From: Pseudomonadota bacterium
Lineage (GTDB): Bacteria > Pseudomonadota > Gammaproteobacteria > Burkholderiales > Burkholderiaceae_F
Reading direction: 5' to 3'
Length of the DNA stretch: 64,000 nt
Assembly (NCBI GenBank): GCA_021842465.1
Contig: JAKBZN010000009.1
Location: 1 to 64,000, forward strand
Positions within the stretch are counted from its first letter, which is position 1; each line of letters opens with the position of its first letter. Under the pieces are notes generated by a model. That model had not been told where the DNA came from. It did not search any database and was given only the letters and a program-made list of their open reading frames with translations. Positions 17,102 to 25,201 of this stretch are shown piece by piece. The translations under genes and the position numbers were made by a program.

Positions 17102-18063
17102 GCTGGGCCGCCCTCGTCCTGACGTTGTTGCTGGAACAGGCGCGGGCAGTGCCGCCCGCCAACCCCGTCTATGCGGGGGTGGAAGCCTGGGCCGATCGCG
17201 TTGCGCGCAACTGCAACGCCGGGAAGGTCCGGCATGGTGTCTACGGGTGGATTCTGGTGGTGGGCGTAGCCACCGCGCTCACCATCGCCGGGTTTCAACT
17301 CGCGCGTTGGGGGGGATGGGTTCCCGCTCTGGCGGTCGACGTGGCGGTGCTGTTCTTCACCCTTGGGTTCCGCCAGTTCAGCCATCCCATCACCGCGATT
17401 CAGCGGGCGCTGCAGGAGGGGGATCTCGCCGAGGCCCGGCACCTCTTTCTGCAGTGGCGGCGTGATGTCGACCCCGACTTCGATCCGACCGAGGTCGACG
17501 ACACCGAGATCGTGCGCAAGTCGATGGAGTTCGGTCTGCTTGCCGCGCATCGGCACGTCTTCGGCGTGCTGTTCTGGTTTCTCGTGCTGCCCGGGCCTTC
17601 CGGCGCTGTCCTCTACCGTTTGAGTGAATTTGTCGCCCGGCGCTGGAACCGCCTGCCGGCATCCTCCGACTTCAATCTGCCCCCGGACCGGTTCGGCGCC
17701 TTTGCCCGGCGCGCGTTCGCGTGGATCGACTGGCTGCCGGCGCGCCTGACCGCGCTGGGATTCGCGATCGTCGGAGATTTTGAAGGGGCCGCCTATTGCT
17801 GGCGCGAGGCGTCGGTCGGCGGCCAGCCCGCGTGGGAGTCCGACCGCGTCCTGATCCTTGCTGCGGCGAGTGGTGCGCTGGGCGTGCGCGTGCTGGGCGG
17901 GACCGACTCCGCGCGCATGTCCCGCCGCGAGGGAGAAGACTCGGCGTGGCTGGTCGAGCCGACTCCGCAGGCCCTGCAGTCGGCGGTCGGGTTGGCCTGG
18001 CGCGCGATGATCCTCTGGCTGCTGCTGTTGCTCCTGGTCACCGTCGCGGCGACCGTAGCCTAG
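17098..18063 (+). CDS. CobD/CbiB-family membrane protein
   Basis: 321 aa with 4-5 hydrophobic segments, similar to CobD/CbiB (adenosylcobinamide-phosphate synthase) and to AmpE. Visible family features are [57 protein letters not shown] and [22 protein letters not shown]. The gene is translationally coupled to rplS and there are no other cobalamin genes nearby, so true involvement in B12 synthesis is doubtful. Its 3' end overlaps the convergent rsgA by 26 bp. Confidence 0.8.
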   Translation: MSWAALVLTLLLEQARAVPPANPVYAGVEAWADRVARNCNAGKVRHGVYGWILVVGVATALTIAGFQLARWGGWVPALAVDVAVLFFTLGFRQFSHPITAIQRALQEGDLAEARHLFLQWRRDVDPDFDPTEVDDTEIVRKSMEFGLLAAHRHVFGVLFWFLVLPGPSGAVLYRLSEFVARRWNRLPASSDFNLPPDRFGAFARRAFAWIDWLPARLTALGFAIVGDFEGAAYCWREASVGGQPAWESDRVLILAAASGALGVRVLGGTDSARMSRREGEDSAWLVEPTPQALQSAVGLAWRAMILWLLLLLLVTVAATVA

Positions 18064-19006
18064 ACGACTCCCCCTCGTCGAGCAGCCGCCGGTAGAACGC
18101 ATGGCGTTCGGGCGCAATCGTCCCCGCCGCGAGCGCCGCGCGGATCCGGCAATCGGGCTCCTCGAGATGGCGGCAATCGGCGAAGCGGCAGGCGCCCGGC
18201 GCGGCGGCGAAGTCTGGCATCCATCCCGGGAGATCGGCGGCGTTCAAGTGATGCAGCCCGAACGACTGGAATCCCGGGGAATCGATCAAGGCCCCTTCGT
18301 CCTCGTATGGATACCAGCGCGTTGCGGTGGTGGTCTGCTTGCCCTGACCGCTGCGCTGCGAAAGTTCGCCGACACGCAGGCGCTCTCCGAGCAGCAAGGA
18401 CAGCAGGCTCGATTTTCCGACACCCGAATGGCCCACGAACAAGGTCACCCGGCCGCGACATTCGCGGTCCAGGGCTTCGCGGGCCTCGGCGGGCCGCGTC
18501 TTCGCCGAAACACACAGTCCGCGTGCGCCCAGCGCGCACGCTTCATCGAAGGCCGCCCGTGCCGCGGGGGATTCGATGTCGATCTTGTTGAGCACGAGCA
18601 GGGCGTCGACATCCGCGGCCGCGCAGGCCAGCATCGCGCGCCAGAGAAACTCGCGCTGCGGCGCCGGTTGCGGCGCGAAGACGATCGCGACCTGGTCGAC
18701 GTTGGCCGCCAGCGGCTTGGTGCGCTCGGCGTCTTCCCGGTAGAGGAGGTTTCGCCGCGGCTCGATCGCCTCGATCGCCGCGCTGCCGTGGTGCAGGGTG
18801 TAGGACACCCGGTCGCCGACGACCGCGTCGAGCCGTTTGCCGCGGCGGACGGCCTCGTACTCCTGGCCGTCGTCCGCGGCGATGATCGAGTGCTGGCCGA
18901 AGCGGGCGACGATCCGACCCGTTTTCCGGGCGGCCTCCCGGGATTCCCGCTCCCCCGCCTGCGCGGCGCGGAGCGGGGCTGGGGCGCGCGTGGCGTCTTT
19001 CGCCAT
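18038..19006 (-). CDS. rsgA: Ribosome small subunit-dependent GTPase A
   Basis: A 322-aa circularly permuted GTPase that acts in late 30S maturation. An OB-fold (about 25-90) comes first. The G motifs then run in permuted order: NKID (G4), SAKT (G5), GHSGVGKSS (G1), KQTTTATR (G2) and DSPGFQSFG (G3). A C-terminal zinc knuckle has the pattern C-x4-C-H-x5-C (CRFADCRHLEEPDC). Starts at the base before the M48 protease stop, so the two are probably one transcript. Confidence 0.96.
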   Translation of the reverse strand: MAKDATRAPAPLRAAQAGERESREAARKTGRIVARFGQHSIIAADDGQEYEAVRRGKRLDAVVGDRVSYTLHHGSAAIEAIEPRRNLLYREDAERTKPLAANVDQVAIVFAPQPAPQREFLWRAMLACAAADVDALLVLNKIDIESPAARAAFDEACALGARGLCVSAKTRPAEAREALDRECRGRVTLFVGHSGVGKSSLLSLLLGERLRVGELSQRSGQGKQTTTATRWYPYEDEGALIDSPGFQSFGLHHLNAADLPGWMPDFAAAPGACRFADCRHLEEPDCRIRAALAAGTIAPERHAFYRRLLDEGESSRLRSPRR

Positions 19007-20272
19007 TTATTGCGGCATTCCGTCGAGCCGGCCGATCCGCGCGGCGGCCGGCGGATGCGAGTCGTAGAACCGGGAGTGCAGCGGATCGGGCGTAAGCGTC
19101 GCCGCGTTGTCCTGATACAGCTTGACCAGCGCACGGACCAACGCCGCCGCCGACGCGTTGGCCGCCGCAAACGCGTCGGCCTCGAACTCGTGCCGGCGCG
19201 AGTAGGCGCTGCGGAACGGCGCCAGGAAGAGCGCGAACCACGGAACGACGAGCGCGAACAGCACGAGCGCCAAGGCGTTGCGCGGCGTGTGCGGCGCGAC
19301 CGGAACGCCCAGTGCGGCATAGAACCAGTCCTGCCCGCTCAGCCAGCCGAGCAGCCCCAAACCGAACAGGCTGGAGAACATCCCGGCGATCATCCGCTTG
19401 CGGACATGGTGGAGGCGGAAGTGTCCGAGTTCATGCGCCAGCACCGCTTCGATCTCGTCCGGTTGCAGCCGCTCGATCAGGGTGTCGTAGAACACGATGC
19501 GCCGCGCTCCGCCCAGGCCGGCGAAGTAGGCGTTGCCATGGCTCGATCGCCGCGAGCCGTCCATCGTGTACACGCCGTTGCTGCGGAAGCCGGTGCGCGT
19601 CAGCAGGGCTCCGATGCGATCGAGCAGGGGGCCCTCGGCCAGTGGCGTGAAGCGGTTGAAGAGCGGCGCGATCCAGCGCGGATACGCGGCGGTCAGCGCG
19701 AACGTGAACCCCGTCCAGACCGCCCAGGCGGCGAGCCACCACCAGGGCCCGGCGCTGCGCATGCAGGCCAGCACCACCGCGGCGAGCGGCAGCCCGAGCC
19801 CGACCGCGAGCAGGGCCGTCTTGAGCGCGTCCAGGGCGAACGTGCCCGGCGTCATGCGGTTGAATCCGAATCGCTGCTCGAGACGGAATTGGCGAAACCA
19901 TTCCAGCGGAAGGTCGGCGACTGCGAGCAGGGCGAAGGTCGCCGCGATGAGTGCCAGTTCGCCCGCAAACCCGGTACCGAGCCGGGCGTCGATGGCATCG
20001 CGCACGAGACGGATTCCGCCGCCCCAGGTCAGCAGCACGAAAAGCAGTCCCTCGCCGAGCATCTCGACGATGGCGAATCGCTGCTTGGCGATCGTATAGC
20101 GCGCCGCGCGGGCATGCTCGTCGGGACGAATGGCGGCAGCGAACGCCGGTGGAACCATGTCCGCGTGCCCGGATACGAAACGGATCTGCCGCGCCGACAG
20201 CCACAGTCGCAGCGCGAGATTCGCGGCGACGGCGGCAAGGATGATTCCCGTGGCGGACAGGGTGGACGGCAC
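19007..20272 (-). CDS. M48 family (Ste24-like) membrane metalloprotease
   Basis: 421 aa from GTG 20272; an in-frame ATG at 20356 would run past the orn start and add a Pro/Arg-rich leader with no family similarity. Several TM helices flank the zinc site HELGH in [17 protein letters not shown]. The third ligand is the Glu in [13 protein letters not shown]. The [20 protein letters not shown] motif is typical of CAAX protease-like M48 enzymes. Likely inner-membrane protein quality control. The ribosome-binding site is not clear. Confidence 0.9.
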   Translation of the reverse strand: MPSTLSATGIILAAVAANLALRLWLSARQIRFVSGHADMVPPAFAAAIRPDEHARAARYTIAKQRFAIVEMLGEGLLFVLLTWGGGIRLVRDAIDARLGTGFAGELALIAATFALLAVADLPLEWFRQFRLEQRFGFNRMTPGTFALDALKTALLAVGLGLPLAAVVLACMRSAGPWWWLAAWAVWTGFTFALTAAYPRWIAPLFNRFTPLAEGPLLDRIGALLTRTGFRSNGVYTMDGSRRSSHGNAYFAGLGGARRIVFYDTLIERLQPDEIEAVLAHELGHFRLHHVRKRMIAGMFSSLFGLGLLGWLSGQDWFYAALGVPVAPHTPRNALALVLFALVVPWFALFLAPFRSAYSRRHEFEADAFAAANASAAALVRALVKLYQDNAATLTPDPLHSRFYDSHPPAAARIGRLDGMPQ

Positions 20273-20349
20273 GCGGAGGGGGCGGATCGGATGGGCGGGT
20301 GGGCTATGCGAAAATCGCCGGGATTCAAACCCGACGCGACGAAAATTAT

Positions 20350-20943
20350 ATGGCACAGGATTCCCCGGCCGCTCCCGAGGCGGCTGCGCAGACGTACGAC
20401 GACAATCGTCTGATCTGGATCGACATGGAGATGAGCGGCCTCAGCCCCGACTCCGACCGCATCCTCGAGATTGCCGTGGTCGTCACCGACGCCGAACTGC
20501 GCACCCTCGCCGAAGGACCGGTCGTCGTCGTGCATCAGTCGGACGCGGTCCTGGATGGCATGGATGCCTGGAACAAGGGGACGCACGGCCGTTCCGGCCT
20601 CATCGAGCGGGTTCGCCAATCCACGGTCGACGATGCCGCGGCGGAGAACGACGTGCTGGCGTTCCTGGCGCGTTACGTGCGGCCGGGGAAATCGCCGATG
20701 TGCGGCAATTCGATCTGCCAGGACCGGCGGTTCCTCGCGCGCTGGATGCCGCGCCTGGAGGCGTTTTTCCATTATCGGAACCTCGACGTCAGCACGCTCA
20801 AGGAACTGGCCCGGCGCTGGAATCCCGAGGTGTACCGGAGCTTCGAGAAAAAGAGCCGGCACGAGGCGCTGGCCGACGTCTACGAGTCGATCGACGAACT
20901 GCGGCATTACCGGACCCGATGGATCGACGCGCCCGCGGCGTGA
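20350..20943 (+). CDS. orn: Oligoribonuclease
   Basis: A 197-aa DEDDh 3'-5' exonuclease that clears RNA dinucleotides, including pGpG left from cyclic di-GMP. Catalytic motifs are [11 protein letters not shown] (Asp, Glu), [16 protein letters not shown] (Asp) and [13 protein letters not shown] (His, Asp). The [12 protein letters not shown] segment is conserved. ATG 20350 is preferred to an upstream in-frame ATG (20299) because it gives the usual N-terminus. Confidence 0.96.
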   Translation: MAQDSPAAPEAAAQTYDDNRLIWIDMEMSGLSPDSDRILEIAVVVTDAELRTLAEGPVVVVHQSDAVLDGMDAWNKGTHGRSGLIERVRQSTVDDAAAENDVLAFLARYVRPGKSPMCGNSICQDRRFLARWMPRLEAFFHYRNLDVSTLKELARRWNPEVYRSFEKKSRHEALADVYESIDELRHYRTRWIDAPAA

Positions 20944-20987
20944 CGGACGCACGGCAACTCCCAAGCCGGCCCGGCCGATGATCGCGG

Positions 20988-21590
20988 ATGATCGTGCGGC
21001 GGCGGATGACCGAATTCGATCCTGACGAGGGCGACATCCGGAATCCGGTGCTCCCGGACGTCCTGGCGCCCAACCTGGATGTCGTCTTCTGCGGCACGGC
21101 CGTCGGCGAGGCCTCCGCCCGGGCGGGCGCCTATTACGCGGGACCCGGAAATCGTTTCTGGCCGGCGCTCCACGAGGCCGGCTTCACCCCGGTGCGGTTG
21201 AAACCGCAGGACTATCGCAACCTGCTCGACTATCGCATCGGGTTGACCGATCTGGCCAAGCGGATTGCCGGAAACGACGTGATTCTTTCCCGAGCCGATT
21301 TCGACTGCGAGGGGCTGCGGCAGCGGATCGACCGAATCCGTCCGCGCATCCTGGCCTTCACGTGCAAGCGGGCGGCACAGGAGTTCACCGGCCTGCGGCG
21401 CCTCGACTACGGCCCCCTCGAGATCACCGCGTTTCCGGAAACCGCCATGTTCGTGCTGCCGTCGCCGTCGGGATCGGCTTGCCGATATTGGAGCATCGAG
21501 CCTTGGCGGCAGCTCCGGCGCCTGGTGGCGGGTTCGGCCGAACCGCGGGTGGTCCCCCCGCCCGGAATCGAACCGGGATCTCACGCTTAG
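20988..21590 (+). CDS. mug: Mismatch-specific uracil/thymine DNA glycosylase, Mug-like
   Basis: About 200 aa, or 194 from the ATG at 21006. Family motifs are VVFCGTAVGEASARAGAYYAGPGNRFWPALHEAG and the late VLPSPSGSACRYW loop. The variant GTAVG replaces the GINPG of E. coli Mug. The last 14 residues (RVVPPPGIEPGSHA) are encoded by the antisense strand of the tRNA-Arg gene, so the stop codon lies inside the tRNA. That tail is not part of the fold. Confidence 0.88.
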   Translation: MIVRRRMTEFDPDEGDIRNPVLPDVLAPNLDVVFCGTAVGEASARAGAYYAGPGNRFWPALHEAGFTPVRLKPQDYRNLLDYRIGLTDLAKRIAGNDVILSRADFDCEGLRQRIDRIRPRILAFTCKRAAQEFTGLRRLDYGPLEITAFPETAMFVLPSPSGSACRYWSIEPWRQLRRLVAGSAEPRVVPPPGIEPGSHA

Positions 21591-21624
21591 GAGGCGCGTG
21601 CACGATCCATTGTGCTACGGGGAG
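21550..21624 (-). tRNA. tRNA-Arg (anticodon CCU)
   Basis: A 75-nt cloverleaf on the minus strand with encoded CCA. The acceptor stem is CTCCCCG with CGGGGGG (one T-G pair). The D arm is GCAC...GTGC, the anticodon loop is CTCCTAA (CCT at 34-36), and the T arm is CCCGG-TTCGATT-CCGGG. A TATACT box lies about 15 bp upstream. Its 3' part overlaps the end of mug on the other strand. Confidence 0.93.
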
Positions 21625-21741
21625 ACGGGCCGCTGAGTATACGGCGGCGCCGTCGTCCCTCGCGGATGTCACACTGCTGCCAACTCGAGCAGGCCAGCGC
21701 ACCCCGCATGGATGCACGGCTTTTGGGTGGTGGGGACATCG

Positions 21742-21764
21742 TTATCCACATTCTCTGTGGATAA
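21742..21764. promoter_or_regulatory. Inverted pair of perfect DnaA boxes upstream of parE
   Basis: TTATCCACA (21742-21750) and its exact reverse complement TGTGGATAA (21756-21764) are separated by 5 bp. Both match the strict DnaA-box consensus. The pair ends 10 bp before the parE start codon, where it could act as an operator, or it could be a DnaA titration site. Confidence 0.7.
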
Positions 21765-21774
21765 AATCGCGGGC

Positions 21775-23778
21775 ATGAACGCGTCTCAAGCTCGACAGTC
21801 TTCCCGCACCCCAACCACGACCTCCTCGGATTACGGCGAGGCTTCGATCCGGGTTCTCAAGGGCCTGGAACCCGTGCGCCAGCGCCCGGGGATGTATACC
21901 CGGACCGACAATCCGCTGCACATCATCCAGGAGGTGATCGACAACGCCGCCGACGAGATCCTGGCGGGGTACGGTTCGCGCATCGACGTCGTGCTGTACC
22001 GGGATGGATCCGTCGGGGTCGAGGACGACGGCCGCGGCATTCCGGTCGGGTTGCACCCGGAGGAGAAGGCGCCGGTCGTCGAACTGGTTTTCACGCGCCT
22101 GCACGCCGGCGGCAAATTCGACAAGCGCGCCGGGGCGGCGTACTCGTTCTCCGGCGGGTTGCACGGGGTCGGCGTCTCGGTTACCAATGCGCTGGCGACC
22201 CGCCTGGAGGTCGAGGTCTGGCGCGAGCGCAAGGTGCATGCGCTGGCGTTTGCCGACGGCGACGTGGTGGAGCCCTTGCGTTCGCGCGCGGCGGGCCCCG
22301 GCGACAAGGTCAGCGGCACCCGGGTGCGGGTCTGGCCGGATCCGAAATACTTCGACAGCCCGCGCATTCCCGAGGAGGAACTCGAACGCATCCTGCGCAG
22401 CAAGGCGATGCTCATGCCGGGGACCGAGGTCACCTTGCGCGAGGAACGCAGCGGGCGCGAGCGGCGCTGGCGATTCGAGGGCGGCCTGACCGAGTATCTG
22501 CTTTCGGTCATGGGCGGCGAGCCGGTCGTGCCGGTGTTCGAGTCCCAAGGGTATGCGCCGGCCGACGATCCGAATTTCGCCCAAGGGGAGGGGGCGAGCT
22601 GGGTGCTCGGCTGGACCGAGGACGGTGGGGTTGCGCGCGAGTCCTTCGTCAACCTGATCCCGACCCCGGCGGGGGGGACGCACGAGTCCGGATTGCGCGA
22701 GGGCACCTTTGGCGCCGTGCGCGCCTACGCCGAGGCCCACGGTCTGCTCCCCAAGGGGGTCCGGCTGCTGCCGGAAGACGTCTTCTCCCGCGCGAGCTTC
22801 GTACTCTCCGCGAAGGTGCTCGATCCGCAGTTCCAGGGGCAGATCAAGGAGCGGCTGAACAGCCGCGATGCGGTTCGGCTGGTCGCCTCGTTCGTGCGGC
22901 CGCAGTTCGAGTTCTGGCTCAATCAGCAGCCCGAATTCGGCCGCCGCCTCACCGAGCTCGCGGTGCAGGCGGCCCAGGCCCGAACGCGCGCGCAGCAAAA
23001 GGTCGAGAAGCGGAAAAGCTCCGCGGTCGCCGTGCTGCCGGGGAAGCTCACCGACTGCGAGAGCACCGACGTGGGGCGCAACGAGTTGTTCCTGGTCGAG
23101 GGCGATTCGGCCGGAGGGTCGGCGAAACTCGGGCGCAACAAGGAGTTCCAGGCCATCCTGCCGCTACGCGGCAAGGTGCTCAATACCTGGGAGGTCGAGC
23201 GCGATCGCCTCTTCGCCAATACCGAAGTGCACGACATCGCGGTGGCGCTGGGCGTCGACCCCCATGGGCCGCAGGACGATCCGGATCTGAGCGGTCTACG
23301 CTACGGCAAGGTCTGCATTCTGGCCGATGCCGATGTCGACGGCGCCCACATCCAGGTGCTGCTGCTGACGCTGTTCTTCCGCCACTTCCCGCGCCTCATC
23401 GACGCCGGGCACGTATACGTCGCGCGACCGCCGCTGTTCCGGGTCGATGTGCCCGCGCAAGGAAAGCGTCCGGCGCGGCGGGTATATTGCCTCGACGAAG
23501 CCGAGCGCGATTCCTGCCTGGCGAAACTGCGTGACGAGGGCGTGCGTTCCGATGCGGTGGAGATCGGACGGTTCAAGGGCTTGGGCGAGATGACCGCCGA
23601 ACAATTGTGGGAGACGACGATGAATCCCGACACCCGGCTGTTGCAGGCGGTCCGCCTGGGGGGCGCCGATCGCGCCGCGACGGTCGAAACGATGGCGATG
23701 CTCATGGCGCGCGGCGAGGCGCCGTCGCGCCGCGTCTGGCTGGAGGCGCACGGCAACGAGGTGGAAGCGGATGTCTGA
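21775..23778 (+). CDS. parE: DNA topoisomerase IV subunit B
   Basis: 667 aa from ATG 21775. GHKL ATPase motifs are EVIDNAADEILAG, EDDGRGIPVG and SGGLHGVGVSVTNAL. The Toprim domain includes LFLVEGDSAGGSAKLGRNKE, DADVDGAHIQVLLLT and PLFRVD. The C-terminal end has FKGLGEMTAEQLWETTMNPDTR. The ParE-specific short length, lacking the GyrB insertion, distinguishes it from GyrB. With ParC it decatenates daughter chromosomes. Its 3' end overlaps the GGDEF/EAL gene by 8 nt. Confidence 0.96.
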   Translation: MNASQARQSSRTPTTTSSDYGEASIRVLKGLEPVRQRPGMYTRTDNPLHIIQEVIDNAADEILAGYGSRIDVVLYRDGSVGVEDDGRGIPVGLHPEEKAPVVELVFTRLHAGGKFDKRAGAAYSFSGGLHGVGVSVTNALATRLEVEVWRERKVHALAFADGDVVEPLRSRAAGPGDKVSGTRVRVWPDPKYFDSPRIPEEELERILRSKAMLMPGTEVTLREERSGRERRWRFEGGLTEYLLSVMGGEPVVPVFESQGYAPADDPNFAQGEGASWVLGWTEDGGVARESFVNLIPTPAGGTHESGLREGTFGAVRAYAEAHGLLPKGVRLLPEDVFSRASFVLSAKVLDPQFQGQIKERLNSRDAVRLVASFVRPQFEFWLNQQPEFGRRLTELAVQAAQARTRAQQKVEKRKSSAVAVLPGKLTDCESTDVGRNELFLVEGDSAGGSAKLGRNKEFQAILPLRGKVLNTWEVERDRLFANTEVHDIAVALGVDPHGPQDDPDLSGLRYGKVCILADADVDGAHIQVLLLTLFFRHFPRLIDAGHVYVARPPLFRVDVPAQGKRPARRVYCLDEAERDSCLAKLRDEGVRSDAVEIGRFKGLGEMTAEQLWETTMNPDTRLLQAVRLGGADRAATVETMAMLMARGEAPSRRVWLEAHGNEVEADV

Positions 23779-25186
23779 TCCGGTTCCGGAGGAGACCGCG
23801 GCCGAGTTGCACCGCGCGCAGCAGGATCTGCAGCGGCTCGCGATCATGGAGCCCCTCACCCGCCTGCTGCATCGTCAGGCGTTCGACGAGCGGGTGCAGC
23901 AGGCACTTGCCGACGCCTCGGCGCGCAGCCGACCGTGCGCGCTCGTGATCATCGGGTTGGACGGATTCCGCCTGCTCAACGAAGTGTATGGCCAGCGGGT
24001 CGGCGATCGCATCCTGCAAGGGGTGGCGGCCCGACTGCGCAATTTCGTGCGCGAGCCCAACCTGTTGGGACGGCGCGGGGGCGACGAGTTCGCGGCCCTG
24101 CTGACGGACACCTCGGACGCGGATGCGGCGATGCATGCCACGCGCGAGATGCTTGCGGGGATCCAGTGCCTGGAGCGGGTCGGGAACCTCGAAATCCAGG
24201 TCGATGCGTCCGCGGGCGTCGTGCTGTTTCCCGCCGATGGCGGCGACATCGACAGTCTGGTGGAGGCGGGCGATGCCGCGCTGGCCCGCGCCAAACGCGA
24301 GGGCGGGCAGCGCTGTGCGCGGTTCTCTCCCGATCTCGGCCGGGCCAAGGACCTGCGCATCCGTCTCGAGCAGCGTCTGCGCCGGGCGTGCGAGGCCCGC
24401 GATTTTCGTCTGTTCTACCAGCCGCAGGTGTCGCTGCCGGACCGGCGTCTCGTAGGAGCCGAAGCGCTGGTGCGGTGGAACGATGCGGAACTGGGCGACA
24501 TCTCGCCGGCGGAGTTCATCCCGATCGCCGAAGCGAGCGGCCTGATCGACGGCCTGAGCGACTGGGTGCTGCGGGAAGTCTGTCGCCAGCGGCAGATGTG
24601 GCGCCAGGTCGGACTCGACCTTCCTCCCGTTGCCATCAACCTTTCCGGGGTGCAACTGCGCAGCCCGGGTTGCGTGCGAAGCGTGCTGGAGACGATCGAT
24701 GAGTTCCAGATCTCGCCTGAGGAACTTGAGGTCGAGATCACCGAAACCTGGTTCCTCGATTCCTCGTCGCCGCTCGCCCAGGAAAACCTCCATCGGCTGA
24801 AGATGGCCGGTGTGCGCTCGGCGCTCGACGACTTCGGCGTCGGCTCCTCGAGCCTCGCCCAGTTGCGCGACCTCCCGATCCACCGGCTCAAGATCGACCG
24901 CAGCTTCACCGTCGAATGCATGCGCAACGCGCGTACGCTCACGATCGTCAAAGCGGTGATCGACATGGCGCACAACCTCGGCCTGACCGTGACTGCGGAA
25001 GGCATCGAGACCGCCGACCAGGAAGCCTGGATGCACCACCTCGGCTGCGACTCCGCGCAGGGCTTCTACATCGCCCGCCCCATGCCGGCCGAGGATTTTC
25101 TCCGCCGGCATCTGGCAGAGCGCGCCCGACCGGCGGCGCCGCGCCCGGTCGGCGACGCCGGCCCCGGCGGGCATTCCGTGCAATAG
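23771..25186 (+). CDS. GGDEF-EAL cyclic di-GMP enzyme between parE and parC
   Basis: 471 aa, no TM helix and no sensor domain. The GGDEF domain (about 25-190) has intact GGDEF at 103-107 and metal Asp D64 in GLDGF, with no RxxD inhibitory site at the usual place. The EAL domain (about 200-455) has EAL 231-233, INLSG, EITETW, DDFGVGSSSL, KIDRSF, TAEGIET and QGFYIARPM, so the phosphodiesterase residues are all present. It may be bifunctional or mainly a phosphodiesterase. It overlaps parE and ends 15 bp before parC, so it sits within the topoisomerase IV operon. Confidence 0.93.
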   Translation: MSDPVPEETAAELHRAQQDLQRLAIMEPLTRLLHRQAFDERVQQALADASARSRPCALVIIGLDGFRLLNEVYGQRVGDRILQGVAARLRNFVREPNLLGRRGGDEFAALLTDTSDADAAMHATREMLAGIQCLERVGNLEIQVDASAGVVLFPADGGDIDSLVEAGDAALARAKREGGQRCARFSPDLGRAKDLRIRLEQRLRRACEARDFRLFYQPQVSLPDRRLVGAEALVRWNDAELGDISPAEFIPIAEASGLIDGLSDWVLREVCRQRQMWRQVGLDLPPVAINLSGVQLRSPGCVRSVLETIDEFQISPEELEVEITETWFLDSSSPLAQENLHRLKMAGVRSALDDFGVGSSSLAQLRDLPIHRLKIDRSFTVECMRNARTLTIVKAVIDMAHNLGLTVTAEGIETADQEAWMHHLGCDSAQGFYIARPMPAEDFLRRHLAERARPAAPRPVGDAGPGGHSVQ

Positions 25187-25201
25187 GGAACTGAACGCTC
25201 C

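Noticed and set aside
17098-18063. Cobalamin biosynthesis locus
   Set aside because: Only a CobD/CbiB-like gene coupled to rplS is present, with no other cob genes. The family resemblance alone does not show B12 synthesis.
21742-21764. Chromosomal replication origin
   Set aside because: Only two DnaA boxes, no AT-rich unwinding region and no dnaA/dnaN/gidA/rpmH genes nearby.
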